From Branchipolynoe longqiensis (taxonomy: Eukaryota > Annelida > Polychaeta > Phyllodocida > Polynoidae), in the NCBI GenBank assembly GCA_030323885.1, contig CM059193.1, positions 90,225,825 to 90,289,824 of the forward strand: a stretch of DNA of 64,000 bases, given 5' to 3'. Below, one piece after another: positions 9,575 through 21,268 of the stretch. Positions within the stretch are counted from its first letter, which is position 1. Each line of letters begins with the position of its first letter. The notes under the pieces are model-generated. The model was not told the DNA's origin. It saw nothing but the letters and a program-made list of their open reading frames with translations, and searched no databases. The position numbers and the translations under genes were made by a program.

Positions 9575-10760
9575 GGATAGTAGGAGGGAGAGGGGGGGGG
9601 GGGGGGCGAGGGCGGGGAGAATGTGGGAGGGGGGCTGGAGGACTGGAGGATGGAGGGATGGAGGAGTGGGAGGGAGGGTGGAGAGGAAGTGCATGGGGGA
9701 GGGGAGGGAGGCTGAGAGGAGTGGAGGGAGAGTGAGAGGAGAGGATGGGAGGGAGAGTGAGAGGAGAGGAGGGGAAGGACGGTGGGATGAGAGGAGGGGA
9801 GGGGGACGGAGGGGAGGGAGGGGTAGCAGGAGGGAGCTGGGGGAGGACTGGAGGACTGGGGACTAGAGGAGTGGGAGGTAGAGTGGGGAGGAGGGGAGGG
9901 GGAGGGAGGAGGGATAGTTAGAGGAGGGTGAGAGGAAGGGAGGGAAGGGAGAGGGAGGGGGCAGGAGGGAGGGGGGCCTGGAGGATTGGAGAATAGAGGA
10001 GTGGGAGGGGGGTGGGGAGGAGGGGAGAGGGGTGGTGTAGGGGAGCAAGAGGAAGAGGGAGGAGTGGGAGGGTGGAGAGGAGGGGACGGGCAGGGGAATG
10101 GGGGAGGGGAGCAGGATGAAGAGGATGAAGAGTGGGGAGGAGGGAAGAGAAAGGTGAAGGGAGGAGAAGTATGAGGGGGAGGAGAGGGAGAGAAGGGGCA
10201 AGGATGAATATGCATATTGGCAGGAGGTGGAAGAGGAGGGGGAATGGGAGGCATGGGGGAGGAGGAGGGGGAGGTTAGCGGAAACGGGGTATGGAGGGTG
10301 GGGGAGATGGGAGAAGTGTAAGGGGAGACTGGGGAGAAGGGAGAGCAGGTGGAGGAGAAGGAGCTGCATGGAGAGGGAGGAGGTGATGGGGAAAGCTAGG
10401 TGTAGGGAGGTGATGGAGAGAGACTAAGACAGAAGTGGGTGGAGGGGGATGAGCGGACGGGGAGGCGGATATGAACGGGAGGAGGATTGAGAGAGGAGAA
10501 GGAGGGGCGGAGGAGCGCGGGTTGGAGGGGAGGGAAAGTGGGAGGTACAGGGAGGAAAGGGGAGAGGGATGAGTATGGAGGGGATGGGGAAGCGGGGAGG
10601 AAGGAGGAGGTGGAGGGGGGACGAATGGGGAGGGGAGGTTGAGCACGGATGGGGCGGGAGGTTGTTGGGGGCGGGGGAGGGAGAGGAGGGAGAGGAGGGA
10701 GAGGAGGGAGAGGAGGGAGGGGGATGTATAGGAGGTAGCGGGAGGGGTTCTATGGCCCTG
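9575..10760 (+). repeat. Long purine-rich low-complexity block
   Basis: About 1.2 kb of mostly GGGA/GGAG units, including a G run of about 15 near 9592-9606. A short regular stretch of GGGAGAGGA units lies at about 10678-10715. Frames of up to 248 codons on the opposite strand are proline/serine low complexity and are not credible genes. Many G-quadruplex-capable motifs are present. Confidence 0.9.
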
Positions 10761-10764
10761 TGAT

Positions 10765-11172
10765 GGGTTTGTAGAAATAGGGACAGGCTGTCAGGGCGTG
10801 AGATTGGATTGGTTGACGAGGTGGCTTCCTGGACTCATAGACTTGGTGCTTACTGGAATGGCTGCGTAAGGAAGAGGTCAAGACTGCCTCATAGTACATG
10901 GTAATGGCGGCCTTGACAGCTATTTGTTGTTGGTATATATGCGGCCATATGTTACATTCATTCACCTTTATAATAGAGTCTACATTCAATAAGTGTTTGA
11001 TACAAATACAAAAAGAAGAAAAAGGAGGGACAGTGCTGTTACCCAACAGCATTGAGAGATAACAGGGTGTACATTCTATATTATCATTGTATATGGGTAG
11101 GGCAACTTTGTTCTACTTAGTATACACCTATGCCTATGTGTGCAATATATTGGACACATAGGCATAGTTGTA
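10765..11172. other. Unassigned DNA, with one unit related to a tandem repeat
   Basis: A unit at about 10860-10920 (GGAAGAGGTCAAGACTGCCT then CATAGTACATGGTAAT) resembles the units at 12655-13410 and 22190-23265. Otherwise nothing recognised. Confidence 0.4.
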
Positions 11173-11510
11173 GACGGGCTGGCCGAATGAATGAGTTAGA
11201 GCGTCCATCTCCCCTGTTGGTATATCGTCGGGTCGTGGGTTCGAACCCTGGTCGAGTCAAACCGATTACTTACAAATTTATGCTTGTCGCTTCCTAGCCT
11301 GGGGCTCGGCATTATTAGGATAGGACAAGGACTGGTGGGCTCAGTGTCAGGATAATGTGACTGAGTGGGATATCAGGTGATGGTGCTGGCAGCCTGCTCT
11401 TCCGGTGATACAGCACTATAAAGTCACCATGAGTGCGGACTGTCACAATTTGGTACCCGTCCTGATATGACCTTCGATGTTGCTAGGACGTAAAACAACA
11501 AAACAAACCA
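11173..11510 (+). repeat. SINE-A, full length (reference copy)
   Basis: Head GACGGGCTGGCCGAATGAAT with A box, then the B box GTGGGTTCGAACCCTGGTCG, the body (GCTTGTCGCTTCCTAGCC, GCATTATTAGGATAGGAC, GGATAATGTGACTGAGTGGG, CAGCACTATAAAGTCACC) and the 3' region (CCTGATATGACCTTCGATG, GCTAGGACGTAAAACAAC) ending in an AACAAACC tail. It is about 338 bp, the usual size of a tRNA-head SINE plus a long body. The B box is essentially canonical. Confidence 0.9.
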
Positions 11511-11740
11511 ATATATTGCAGCTGTATAATGCGAAAACGGCTGCAGATACCAAACTTGTACACATGTTTCTACATCTGCCCCGTCTAACCTCTGAAACTA
11601 ACTGTCAACAACCCGTTGCGCGTCTGCTTCCATCGGTGCCGCCATCAATCAAAAAGTACCTGTGTACAAATGGGTTGTCTTTCATCATGTATCACATATT
11701 TATTCATCAGTTTATTCCTCACTGAAATAATCAGTGTAAA

Positions 11741-12120
11741 TACCTGGTTGGTTGATTGTTGAAGTTTTAGTGTAAATACCTGGTTGGTTGAAGTTTTAGT
11801 GTAAATACATGGTTGGTTGGTTGTTGGAGTTTTACATCCTGGCAACATCTACGGTCATATCAGGATGGGTACCAAGTTGTGACAGTGCGCAGTGATTTCA
11901 ACTTTATAGTGCTGCCCCACTGGGAGAACAAGCCACCAGCACCATGCCCTGATATCCCATTCAGTCACATTATCATGATACTGAGCCAACCAGTCCTTGC
12001 CCTATCCTAGTAATGACGAGTGCCTGGCTAGGATGCGACAAGTATCAATATTTAAGTCATTGGTGAGACTCGACCAGGCTTCTAAGCAGTGGGTTCCAAC
12101 CCCTCAATCTACCAACATGG
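11741..12120 (-). repeat. SINE-A, with a tandem tail
   Basis: Reverse complement of SINE-A from about 11812 to 12110. At its tail side (11741-11820) the unit GTGTAAATACCTGGTTGGTT is repeated three times with a piece of the SINE tail, so the SINE end has been locally amplified. The head region keeps GACTCGACCAGGC but the B box is disrupted. Confidence 0.75.
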
Positions 12121-12654
12121 TGTAAATACCTAACAATGTCTACGCATGGAAGACCATAGATAAAGGATTCACCCGGTACTCGCAGCACACAGGTGAAGAC
12201 CAACCTTATATAAAAAATGGTAACAAAATTGGGCTAATGAACTGTGTCTTTCTGAGAGCCTAATTTCACAATCTAAGAAGCAACATTTATTCTTTGTATA
12301 TGTCTTCATATTTCCCCGCTACCTTTGAGTTGAAAAATATAATAAAATATCTAGTTTAATAAGATTTAAAAGTGAAATCGATGGCGTTCTAGTGCCACCA
12401 TCTTGTCTTTTTGCATTCTTGCCCATTTCACCAACTCTGTGCCTATATATGTAGCCATTTGATCCTGGAACCACAGTTTCTAGTTCCTGTCCCATACTAA
12501 AGCTATTTTCGCCCATATTTACACTACGTTGTCGTTCACCCGTGTACTTCAAGGGTGAATCTTTGATCTAGGAAGACCGGTGCCTCGGCGCTGTGAAATT
12601 AATGTATTATTCTGGAGAATAAAAGTATTTACCAAATATAAAGGCAATCTGGAA
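12121..12654. other. Unassigned DNA
   Basis: No gene or repeat recognised. Confidence 0.35.
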
Positions 12655-13410
12655 GCAATTTGTCCATAAGAGACCAACACCGCCTCATATTTCACGATAA
12701 TCCGAGCTCAAACCTGCCATTAAGCAGAGGAATGCCAAGTTCGGCCCATAATAAATGTCAATCTACAAGTGATTCAAGTTCGGCCCATCATTATTTGAAT
12801 CATGTGTTCAATATAATAGCTGGTTTTGTGGTAAAGAAGTCGACGCCGCCTCATATTACATGGTTATGGGAGCGCAAACCTGCACTTAACCAGGGACATG
12901 CCAAGTTCGGCACATAATGCACGTCAATCTGGGATTGAATCCTATGCCCAATAGAATGGCTGTTTGGAGAAGAAGTCAATGCCGCCTCATATTACACGGT
13001 AACCAGGTACTAAACGTGTGCTTTCTAGAATGAATGCGTGAGGAAGAAGTCAAGTTTGGCTCATATTACATGTTATTCGGAAGCGGACACATGTTTAATG
13101 TAATTAGCGAATGAGTAAGATGTCATGGCAACCTAAGATTACAGGGTATTTGGGAGTTGAATGCCATGCCTGGTAGAATAGGTCTAGGGATATAGTCGAA
13201 GACCGTCTGAAATTAGTCGTTAATATGGGATTCAAACCTGTAGAATTGATGTGTGAAGAAGAGGATAACTCTGGTTCATATTAGAATTTCAAGTTGAAGA
13301 CCATGCTTTCTAAAATGGTTGTGTGGGGAACAGATCAAGGCAGGCTCATATTACATGGTAATCTGTATTCATTAGCATGTTTGCTGGGCAGAAACAAAGA
13401 TTGGCTCATT
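12655..13410. repeat. Degenerate tandem repeat
   Basis: A motif of the form GAAGTCAA-GCCGCCTCAT then ATTACATGGTAAT recurs at about 12672, 12840, 12975, 13050, 13266 and 13336 with irregular spacing of 70-220 bases. The same kernel (AAGACTGCCTCATGGTA) builds the array at 22190-23265. Divergence is high, so this is probably an old array. Confidence 0.5.
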
Positions 13411-13438
13411 GTAAGCTTTCCTTAGTTATGGCATTTAA

Positions 13439-13783
13439 AGCTGCATAGTCCGATGAAAATATCAAATTTTCACAACCAAAACAATTATCTAGATTTTATT
13501 TTACATATATAGATTAGACACTGATGCACGTATTAAACATTTGTCGCCACATAAACGAAAATACTGAGCAATTTAATAGGATATGTTGCTGCAGAAGCCT
13601 TTGGTGTAAGAGTTTATGCAGGCTTGCCAACATTAATTATGCATGTTTGTACCTCAAATGTCTCAAAACTTAACCATTGAAAATACAAGTTACTTCAAAC
13701 GAAAATAAGGTAGATTATAATGATCAACCTAATGTATTTATCTCAGATAATGACAGCAACTCAAAACCATCGGATATGCAACT
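13439..13783. mobile_element. Element C1: TTAA-flanked terminal-inverted-repeat element
   Basis: Ends AGCTGCATAGTCCGATG and CATCGGATATGCAACT are inverted repeats (two mismatches), and both are flanked by TTAA (13435-13438 and 13784-13787). The 345-bp interior has no open frame. The right half matches C2 at 57559 onward (TTTTGAG, CTGAGATAAAT, GTTTGAAGTAACTT). TTAA target duplication is known from piggyBac-type elements, but the TIR tips differ from the usual CCC/GGG start, so the superfamily is open; a TA duplication cannot be excluded because the ends read TTAAAG. Confidence 0.75.
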
Positions 13784-13920
13784 TTAAGCAAACCGCAATT
13801 GTCCAAGTGGTTTTACCAATAATACATGCATATAGCAATTCCATAACCCACAACAATCATATTATCCAAATGTTTGTTCATCCATAACCTGCTATTTATT
13901 TTTGGAGCTAACCATTAATA

Positions 13921-14240
13921 GTGTAGTGGTCTGCACTGACCTCTCAGGCAAGTAACCACATAGACAAGTAGGCGTGGGGAGTGTATTGATATCATGGAGC
14001 CTAGGTGGTGTAATGGTTAGCACACTGGCCCGGAGTGCAAAGAGATGTGGGTTCGAGTCCCGCTCTAGGCGCAGTATTTCCCATTTTCATCACCCCCACG
14101 ACACTGGTTGCCGTGATCAGGATCCTATACAAGCTACGCGCTGTATAGTTGTTGAACCTACCCTGTGTATGTATGTGTTAGTGCATTGCCTGTATGTATG
14201 TAATTGTAAGCATTACAAGACTTACAATTCCAGGGGGACG
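13921..14240 (+). repeat. SINE-B, copy 1
   Basis: A leading block (GTAGTGGTCTGCACTGACCT, then CAGGCAAG) precedes a tRNA-like part at about 13995-14070: AGCCTAGGTGGTGTAATGG (A box), GGGTTCGAGTCCCGCTC (B box) and a 3' CTAGGCGC that can pair with the 5' GAGCCTAG side. The tail region is TTTCCCATTTTCATCACCCC and then a variable part ending near TTACAATTCC. The D-arm is close to tRNA-Gln/Glu. Confidence 0.8.
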
Positions 14241-14425
14241 AGTGTAGTGGTCTGCACTGACCTCTCAGGCAAGTAACCACATAGACAGGTAGGCATGGGG
14301 AGTGTATTGATATCAGGGAGCCTAGGTGGTGTAATGGTTAGCACACTGGCCCGGAATGCAAAGAGATGTGGGTTCGAGTCCCGCTCTAGGCACAGTATTT
14401 CCCATTTTCATCACCCCCACGACAA
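14241..14425 (+). repeat. SINE-B, copy 2 (tandem, 3'-truncated)
   Basis: Starts with the same leading block directly after copy 1 and is nearly identical to 13921-14108 for about 185 bases, differing at only a few sites. It stops in the CACCCCCACGACA region. The near identity suggests a recent tandem duplication. Confidence 0.8.
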
Positions 14426-15540
14426 TATTCTTTTAAAGTCAAAGTGAGGGCATCTACTGACTTACATCTTGTTTCTTTGTGTGTTATATCCCGATGCATC
14501 AACTGTAGCCGAAAATAGTTAAACAATGCATGCTGGAACCAGGTCCTCCACATCTTCTTTACTGTTGATTCCTATCGAAGCAGTTTTTGCTCGAATTTAG
14601 ACATTAAAAAAAAAGAGTTTTTGTATTGATACAGTATTTATTCTGCCCATAGCATGTAAGCTCCCGCGAGGGTGCTTGTTTTCAATGCTCGACAGCTGTG
14701 AGGATTGTTATGGTGTATTCCCGGGTTCCGGTTCCGGGGTGGTATCCCAGACATTCACCAGCATTTATTTAAGTATTTAGTATCTATGTTAGGTTGTTTT
14801 TTGTTTTTTTTGGGGGTATAACTTCCTATCATATAAGTAATATCTTAGCCTAGTATGTACATCTAGTGAGATGGTAATAGGCTTGTCGATGAGGACATGT
14901 TCCCAGCATGTGTTTATTTGTTTTGTTTGCAGCTTTCCTTTCACTTGTGCCCTATACCTAGTTAGTGTCTAGGTGTGCCAAAACACATCCATACTCTTTG
15001 AGACTGTGACCAGGTGTGTTGGCTGCGGTGTGAAATTGTTAACCATAGTTCTAATGGCATTGTCCCTGACTTTTGGTTTCACCACCTTCCTTTCACCTGT
15101 GCCCTGTCCCTAGTTGGTACCCAGGTGTGCCAAAACACACAGTACCCTTCGGGACTGTGACCTGGTGGTGGGTTGTGGTTTTTTCTCATGCGATAGTGTA
15201 TTGGAGGTTGGGTTCGGTGAGCGTGGGTGGTCTGTCCGTACCTTTCGTGATTTGTGCCAGAACACATACCAAGGTGGACTCTGGCCTCATTTCTTCCAAC
15301 CCTCCCAGTACTCGAGATGGTTCTGTATTTATAGGTTTGATGTGCATCCTCTTCGGTGGCCTGTCCTTGGCATGTGTGCTCTTTCACAGTTTGCCTTGAA
15401 TGTGCCCAGTCAGGTGGTATTTGGTGCCCACATGATGGTGTATGGTTTTTATTTGTTCTTTTTTAGCAACATTTTATAGAGCTCCAGTTTCTTAATAGCG
15501 CTGAATGGAGGTGTTTCTTTGGTCCAGGCTTGCCCTGCCA
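14426..15540. other. Non-coding DNA with a direct duplication, probably LINE 3' flank
   Basis: Two blocks of about 110 bases (14937-15045 and 15086-15180) repeat TTCCTTTCACxTGTGCCCT, then CTAGGTGTGCCAAAACACA-type and GACTGTGACC-GGTG. They lie downstream of the reverse-strand LINE fragment, so they may belong to its 3' UTR. No coding frame is convincing. Confidence 0.4.
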
Positions 15541-16255
15541 TTACTGACGCTCTCTCTCATGTATTTTATTAGTGCTTATTGTTTCTTTTAGCACTGGTGT
15601 GCCTGTATGTCTGGTGTTTCTACCAGCAGTCACTGTGAGACCATGTTGTGTGGTGTAGTGGTGTGCAAGTACCTTGAGGTGTAGTTCTCTTCTATTTGTT
15701 AGTAGTTTTGTGTTGCATTTAATGTGGAGTTCCATCATTGGGAATCTTTTGTGGACCTGTAGGCATACCTTTAGTGCTCTGTTCTGTAATTTATTGAGCA
15801 GATTTGCATTCTCTCCCATGTAGATGACTTCACTTTAGTCAAAGTAGGGTAGGATCATACCTTTGTATAGCTTTATTGCCATGCTTTCTGTCATGTAGCA
15901 TCTTAGTTTTGCTAGTAGCCATATTTTATAATTAGCGTTCTTTATTGTATTTGTTATGCAGGTGTCATAATTTAGCTACCTGTCTAGATCCACTCCTAGA
16001 TAGCGATAGCTGTCCAGTGACTCGAGTTGACCTTCCCCTAGTTAGCAGTTTAACTCGAGGTTTTTGGTGTGCCTGGTACCGAACAGTACTGTTTTTGATT
16101 TATTTGTATTTATTGTTATTTTGTCTAGTTGGCACCATTCATTTAACTTCAATAGTGTTTTATTTAGGGTTGTTTCTAGTTCCTCAGGTGATTTGCTAGC
16201 CGTGTAGACCACTGGGTCACAAGCGTATAACAGCAGGTGTTCTGTTTCGCCATCA
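15541..16255 (-). pseudogene. LINE fragment: end of RT and C-terminal domain
   Basis: The minus strand reads, with a few frame breaks and stops, LLLYACDPVVYT (the RT active-site region; the second Asp is present but the first position is C, so YADD became YACD), NEWCQLDKITINTNKSKTVL, YRYLGVDLD, MAIKLYKGMILPYFD, then KLQNRALKVCLQVHKRFPM and TNRRELHLKVLAHHY. All of these align to the plus-strand LINE at 19660-20300. It belongs to the same LINE family, is 5'-truncated, and is a clear pseudogene. Confidence 0.8.
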
Positions 16256-16459
16256 CATAGTTGTCATTCACTGCTATCGGTGGTAGAGATGAATATTTAG
16301 CCCATGGGACCTATATCTGCAAATTGAAGTAATCTCTGAATTCATAGATAATTTGATAGATCATGTTGTATGTATAATTGAAAGGGGTAGAGGGGTGGTT
16401 GGGGCGGGGTAATGAAACAAATAATACCAGACACCACGCAAGGTAGCGGCAAGCACCAG

Positions 16460-16783
16460 TTATCTGACCAGACGGAATGACTGAAAGAGTTGAGCATCAG
16501 TCATCCACTTTGCTAGATCGAGAGGTTCAAAGCCTGGTCAAGTCAAACCAATGCCGTACAATTTATACTTGTTGCATCCTGGCCAGGCGCTCGGCATTAT
16601 TAGGATGGGGCAAGGAGTGGTTGGCTCAGTATCAGGAAAATTTTACTGAGTGGGTTATCAGGCCATGGTGCTGCTGGCCTAAAAAGTTGCCATGAGTGTG
16701 CACTGTCACAAGTTGGTCCCCTTCCTGATATGGCCATAGGATGTTGCCAGGACGTAAAACTCCAACAACCAATGAACCAGATA
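16460..16783 (+). repeat. SINE-A with internal deletion
   Basis: Head with GGTTCAAAGCCTGGTCAAG, body (GCTCGGCATTATTAGGATGG), then GGTTATCAGGCCATGGTGC and the 3' end GATATGGCCATAGGATGTTG plus GTAAAACTCCAACAACC. The GTCTCCCAGTGGGGCAGCAC block between 16677 and 16685 is missing. Confidence 0.8.
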
Positions 16784-16958
16784 TGTGGCGATCATTGGTT
16801 TTAATCAGTAGTTGATGGATCGGACCAGCTTCCTCCCAACAGGAAGCAGCTGCTGTTTGGGAGGAAGCTGCTGCTGCATTAGTAGCACTTCCGGTTGATT
16901 GCAAACTTGAAGTGAATATCAGAGCAGATGGTGCTTTGTGAATTTGCGAGAAGGGTAA
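16784..16958. repeat. Dispersed repeat shared with 20960-21060
   Basis: The segment GCTGCTGCATTAGTAGCACT, TCCGGTTGATTGCAAACTTG and AAGTGAATAT recurs at about 20990-21040 with few changes. Identity unknown. Confidence 0.45.
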
Positions 16959-17552
16959 AGCCCCAGTCAGACCTCACCGGATTGAGGAACCGGATAGAAA
17001 ACAGACACTGTCCGGTGAAATATGACAATGTACAGTTTATATATGGCTGGCATTGTCCGTTATCTATCCGATGGTGTCCGGCGTTGTCCGGTACAAGTTT
17101 TGTGCATGTTCAAAACTTGGACACCACCAGACTGAGGTGTACGGTTGGTGTCCGTTTTAAGTCTGTTTTGTCCGTTTTGTCTGTTTCATATCCGTTACTC
17201 ATCCGTTAGGTGTCCGGTTTGTATCCTGAAGAGTCTGTTGAGGGTGCTGCGGGAATTCGGTCCGTCGGTTTTTGGGGTGTCCGTGAACAGTCCAGTAGGT
17301 GTTCGGTAGGTGTCTGGTTGGTGTCTGGTTGGTGACTGTTTGGTGTCCAGTCCATCCGTTTGACATTCGGTTGCCGTCCGGTTCTCGCCTGGTTCTCGTC
17401 CTTTGGCTATTCATTAATGTACGTTTCTTGTCCGTTTAGCATCCGTTTCGTCCGGCGGCCGTTGCAACAGTTTGATACCGAAAACACCAGGACTAGACAA
17501 TTCTTTGTCCAGTGGTGTCCGGTACTCGGTCTGGTAAGGTCTGATTGGGCCT
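16959..17552. mobile_element. TAA-flanked terminal-inverted-repeat element with self-similar interior
   Basis: Left end AGCCCCAGTCAGACCTCACC; complement of the right end AGGCCCAATCAGACCTTACC. TAA flanks both sides (16956-16958 and 17553-17555). A TWA target duplication with GGSCC-like TIRs is known from PIF/Harbinger elements. The 594-bp interior has no transposase; it repeats short words around GGTGTCCGGT and CCGTTTxGTCCG. It also shares CATGTTCAAAACTTG with 49043-49060. Confidence 0.7.
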
Positions 17553-17756
17553 TAAACAATGACATAAGGAGGAGACCCAACCAGCTCTTACATGGCTACT
17601 GGGTCGAGTGAACAAGCTTGTCATTGTGAGCATACATTCGAAAATTAATTCATCCATTCATTACACTACTGATGTGGTCTGATTTAAACATAGGCGGAAG
17701 AATAGTTTGTTTGTTGTTGTTGCGGACGATTAGTAAATATCATCCATACTTGAAAC
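17553..17756. other. Short gap between element and LINE
   Basis: No recognised feature; a GTT microsatellite (about 17707-17723) is present. Confidence 0.4.
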
Positions 17757-20468
17757 ACTTTGTCAGAAACATGGTTCACTGACAACCACAAAAACAACAC
17801 CCTCAACATAGATGGATATAGGCTTGTACGCAATGATAGGCAGCAAAATAACACACTAAACCAAACAAAAAAGGGTGGAGGTGTTGCCCTTTACTGCAAA
17901 GACACCAACATTCTAGATCCTGAAGCACTAATAACAGCTAACTTATCAAATGAACACATAGAACTACTATGGTGCCTAATAAAAAATGAAAAGCAAGCAA
18001 ATATAGCCATAGCAAGCCTCTACAGACCTCCATCAGGGGAAATTGAACTCTTCATTGAAGCCCTAGAGAAGAGCATAAACACCATAAAAAAACTGACAAA
18101 GGCAGAAATCTTCATACTAGGAGACTTTAATGTAAATTACAACAGCAATGATAAAAACAAACTAATGCTGCAAACCACAATCAAAATCTTAGGCCTACAA
18201 CAGCGCATCACTGAAAAAACAAGGCTCAGTAAAAATAGCACCACAATTGACCTAATACTAACCAACTCAAACCACGCCACTAAATGGGGCACCATGAGCT
18301 GGGGTATGAGTGATCATGAGCTAATATATGTAACAAGGAAAAAACTAAAAAGCACAAATCACTATGAGTATAAGATGGGCAGGTCCCTAAAAAACCACTC
18401 AGAAGATGCATTAAAAAATCATCTGCACCAAAACATAAACAACATCACACAAAACAGAGATGATGTTAATATCTATTGGGGCAACATCATCGCAGAAATA
18501 AGAAAATCAGCTGACGAGATGTGCCCCATTAAGAAAATAAAAATACAAAAAAACCAGGACCCCTGGGTAGACAATGACCTGCTAACGCTCATCATAGCCA
18601 AAAGTAAACTGGGTAATAAAGCAAAGCTCACAGAAACTATAGAAGACAAACTGGCCTACCATATTGCCAGAAACCACTCTCTCAAAGCTGTGAGAACAGC
18701 AAAAAAGAAATACATAATAAAGCAGGACAGAGACTGGGGAAGCAATACAAACAGATTCTGGAAGAATGTAGACCTATTATTCCCCAAAAATAACAAAGAA
18801 GAGCACACAACCTTCCAAGATAACGAAGGGACAATACTCTCAGACAAAGATGCAGCAAACAAACTGAACACGCACTTTGCCACAATAGGACAAACACTGT
18901 CAGGAAAATTTAAAAAAAGGTGGGAAAATAGATCAGGAACTGTGCAGAATGAAATCCCCACCTGCAAAACAGATATAATAGAAGTGAAAAAACTAATAAA
19001 TGACATAGACACAAATAAACCAAGTGGAATAGACGAAATACCAACCAAAATGCTGAAAGAGGCACTCCAAGCCATCCCAGCCACTATAGTCGACCTATTC
19101 AACATCTCCTTTGAACAGGGGCATTTTATCTCAGCCTGGAAAATGGCAACCATTACCCCTATCCACAAAAGTGGAGACAAACAAAACATGGGAAACTACA
19201 GGCCAATATCGATTCTTCAAACCCCAGGCAAGCTCATTGAAAAAGTGCTACATAGACACATAAATGAACACCTGGAAAAAAACAATATACTAAACGAAAG
19301 ACAAGGAGGTTTCAGGAAACTGCACTCCACATCTAAAACAATAGCTAACCTAACAAATGACATATTGGCGTCAATGAACCAAAAACAATTAGTTGGAGCA
19401 GCCTTCATTGACTTCAGCAAAGCATTCGATACAGTAGACCATAACATACTATTGGAAAAACTAGAATCCATGGGCATAAAATCCAACACTATGGACTGGA
19501 TAAAATGCTACCTGAAAGACAGGCAACAGAGAACAAAAATAAACAATACACTATCAGACAACCAACCTGTCACATGTGGTGTACCCCAAGGGTCAGTGCT
19601 AGGGCCACTGCTCTTTATAATCTACATAAACGATCTTGAAAAATGGTTACAAACCGAATGCCTCCAACTATATGCAGATGACACAGTCATATATGCAAAC
19701 GGCACCACAGAAGAGGAGGTAATAACTAAACTAAACAAGCTCCTACTAAAACTGGATGAGTGGTGTGAGTCCAACAAAATAACCATCAACACAAGCAAGT
19801 CAAAAACAGTTCTCTTCTCGCATAAACAAATGCCAGAAAGAAAACTACACTGTAAGCTAGGAAGCCAAACACTAGAAAATGTAGACCATTACAAATACCT
19901 AGGCCTTGAGTTGGACAGCCAACTAAACTACAACCTATGTATACACAGAATTGTCCAAAAGGTAAACCACAAACTGTGGCTATTTGCAAAGCTAAGAGAC
20001 TACATGACACAAGAAATGTCAAGGGCATGGTGCTACCCTATTTTGACTATGGAGATGTAAACTACATGGGTGCAAAGAAAGAACTTCTAAAAAAACTGCA
20101 AACACTACAGAACAGAGCCCTGAAAATCTGCCTCAGAGTAGACAAGCTGCACCCCACCTATGACATACACAAAAGAACCAAAGTAAAATTGCTAGAAAAT
20201 AGGAGAATAATTCATCTGAAAACATTAGCATACAGCTATAGTCAAGACAATAAACTCCTAACAAAACCACAAAGGGCAACTAGAGCAAATAATGCGCCAC
20301 TACTAAAGCAGACCAGAAGCCAAATAAAAGCTCACGAGAGAAGCACGCTAGAAATGGCTGCCAAGGTGTGGAATGCCCAAACAGTAAAGGAACGACAAAT
20401 TCCTGACCTAAAAACATACAAAAAATATCTGTGCAAAATAAGGCTAGGAACCCCCAACTAAGCTGCAC
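17757..20468 (+). pseudogene. LINE ORF2: endonuclease-reverse transcriptase, 5'-truncated, one frameshift
   Basis: A 766-codon frame (from about 17760) starts inside an APE-type endonuclease at SETWF, with GDFN near residue 120 and SDHE near 183. The reverse transcriptase follows: NYRPIS near 478, FSKAFDTVDH near 550, GVPQGSVLGPLLF near 606, YADD near 637 (both Asp kept), then NTSKSKTVLF and YLGLELD. At about 20018 the frame breaks; the rest (KGMVLPYFDYGD, LQNRALKICLRV, SQIKAHERSTLEMAAKVWNA, LKTYKKYL) continues in another frame to 20461. Comparison with 15541-16255, which reads MAIKLYKGM here, suggests a small deletion of a few codons that also shifts frame. The first part of the endonuclease is absent, as expected for incomplete reverse transcription. 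Clade: Jockey/CR1-like superfamily; exact clade not determined. Confidence 0.9.
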
Positions 20469-20872
20469 CGCAAAAGTGCAGGTGATACATGTCACGGCCC
20501 ACCAGCGAGACGCCCAATGGAAGGTAACCATACCAAAAGCACCCAGATAACACACCTCACAGCTGCGTACAAGCCTATGATATGTAAATAGGAGTAGGCT
20601 AGTCTAGAAATAAGAGTAGAAAAAATAAAGCACATATATGCCAAGAAAATCCAAAAAAATTAACATAGACTACTATAGTACTAACCAGACCAACCAACTA
20701 TCTATCTGCTACTGAAATACAGGCAATCAAATACCTTATCAGCAGCTACTGTGTGATAAGACAACACCAACACTACAGCTGGCCAGCATTGAAAACAAGC
20801 CTGAATACCCAGGCTTATATGCTATGGACAGTATACATACAGCCTCAATAAAAACAATTAAAAAAGAAATCT
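20469..20872 (+). repeat. 3' UTR of the 17757 LINE
   Basis: A-rich non-coding DNA after the C-terminal stop, ending in CTCAATAAAAACAATTAAAA and AAGAAA, which looks like a polyadenylation signal and short A-rich tail. Composition matches the A-rich coding strand upstream. Confidence 0.6.
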
Positions 20873-21160
20873 ATGGTATACATGGATACAATTGGTGATT
20901 ATATCTGAATACAAAACTACCACATGCTGGTTGGGTCTTCCTCATCGCTGAGGTTATCATCATTATGTCCCAAACAGGAAACGGCTGCTGCATTGGTAGT
21001 CCAGCACTTCCGGTCGCTTGTTGACTTGAAGTGAATCTGACCATAAGCATATTCAGCGCTGAAAGGAGCGGGACAACCAGCCACGGTTGAACTTGTCTGA
21101 GCCTATTTGAACTTCCAGGAAATGGATTTTCCTCTTCTAGTTTTCGTGAGAACTCAGTAT
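20873..21160. other. Flanking DNA with dispersed repeat
   Basis: Contains the second copy of the GCTGCTGCATT / CACTTCCGGT / TTGACTTGAAGTGAAT repeat (20990-21040). Otherwise unassigned. Confidence 0.4.
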
Positions 21161-21251
21161 CAGCCAATCAGAGCTCTTCTTTTTTATTGCAAATGGCCGC
21201 CTCCATGCGGGGCCGCCATTTGCAATACAAAAGAACAGCTCTGATTGGCTG
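21161..21251. mobile_element. Short hairpin element, copy 1
   Basis: A near-perfect palindrome: CAGCCAATCAGAGCTCTTCT at the left and AGAACAGCTCTGATTGGCTG at the right, with TTGCAAATGGCCGCC / GGGGCCGCCATTTGCAA inside. About 91 bases. Probably a tiny MITE. Confidence 0.75.
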
Positions 21252-21268
21252 AAAACAGCTCTCAGTGT

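Noticed and set aside
9508..10646. Frames of 120-248 codons on the minus strand, proline/serine-rich
   Set aside because: They lie in a purine-rich low-complexity block; stops are absent only because of base composition.
15073..15479. Overlapping frames of about 100-120 codons on both strands
   Set aside because: They cover a directly duplicated, non-coding block next to a LINE fragment and differ between the two duplicates.
18656..19489. Minus-strand frames of 177 and 90 codons inside the LINE
   Set aside because: Antisense of the endonuclease/RT ORF; no domain of their own.
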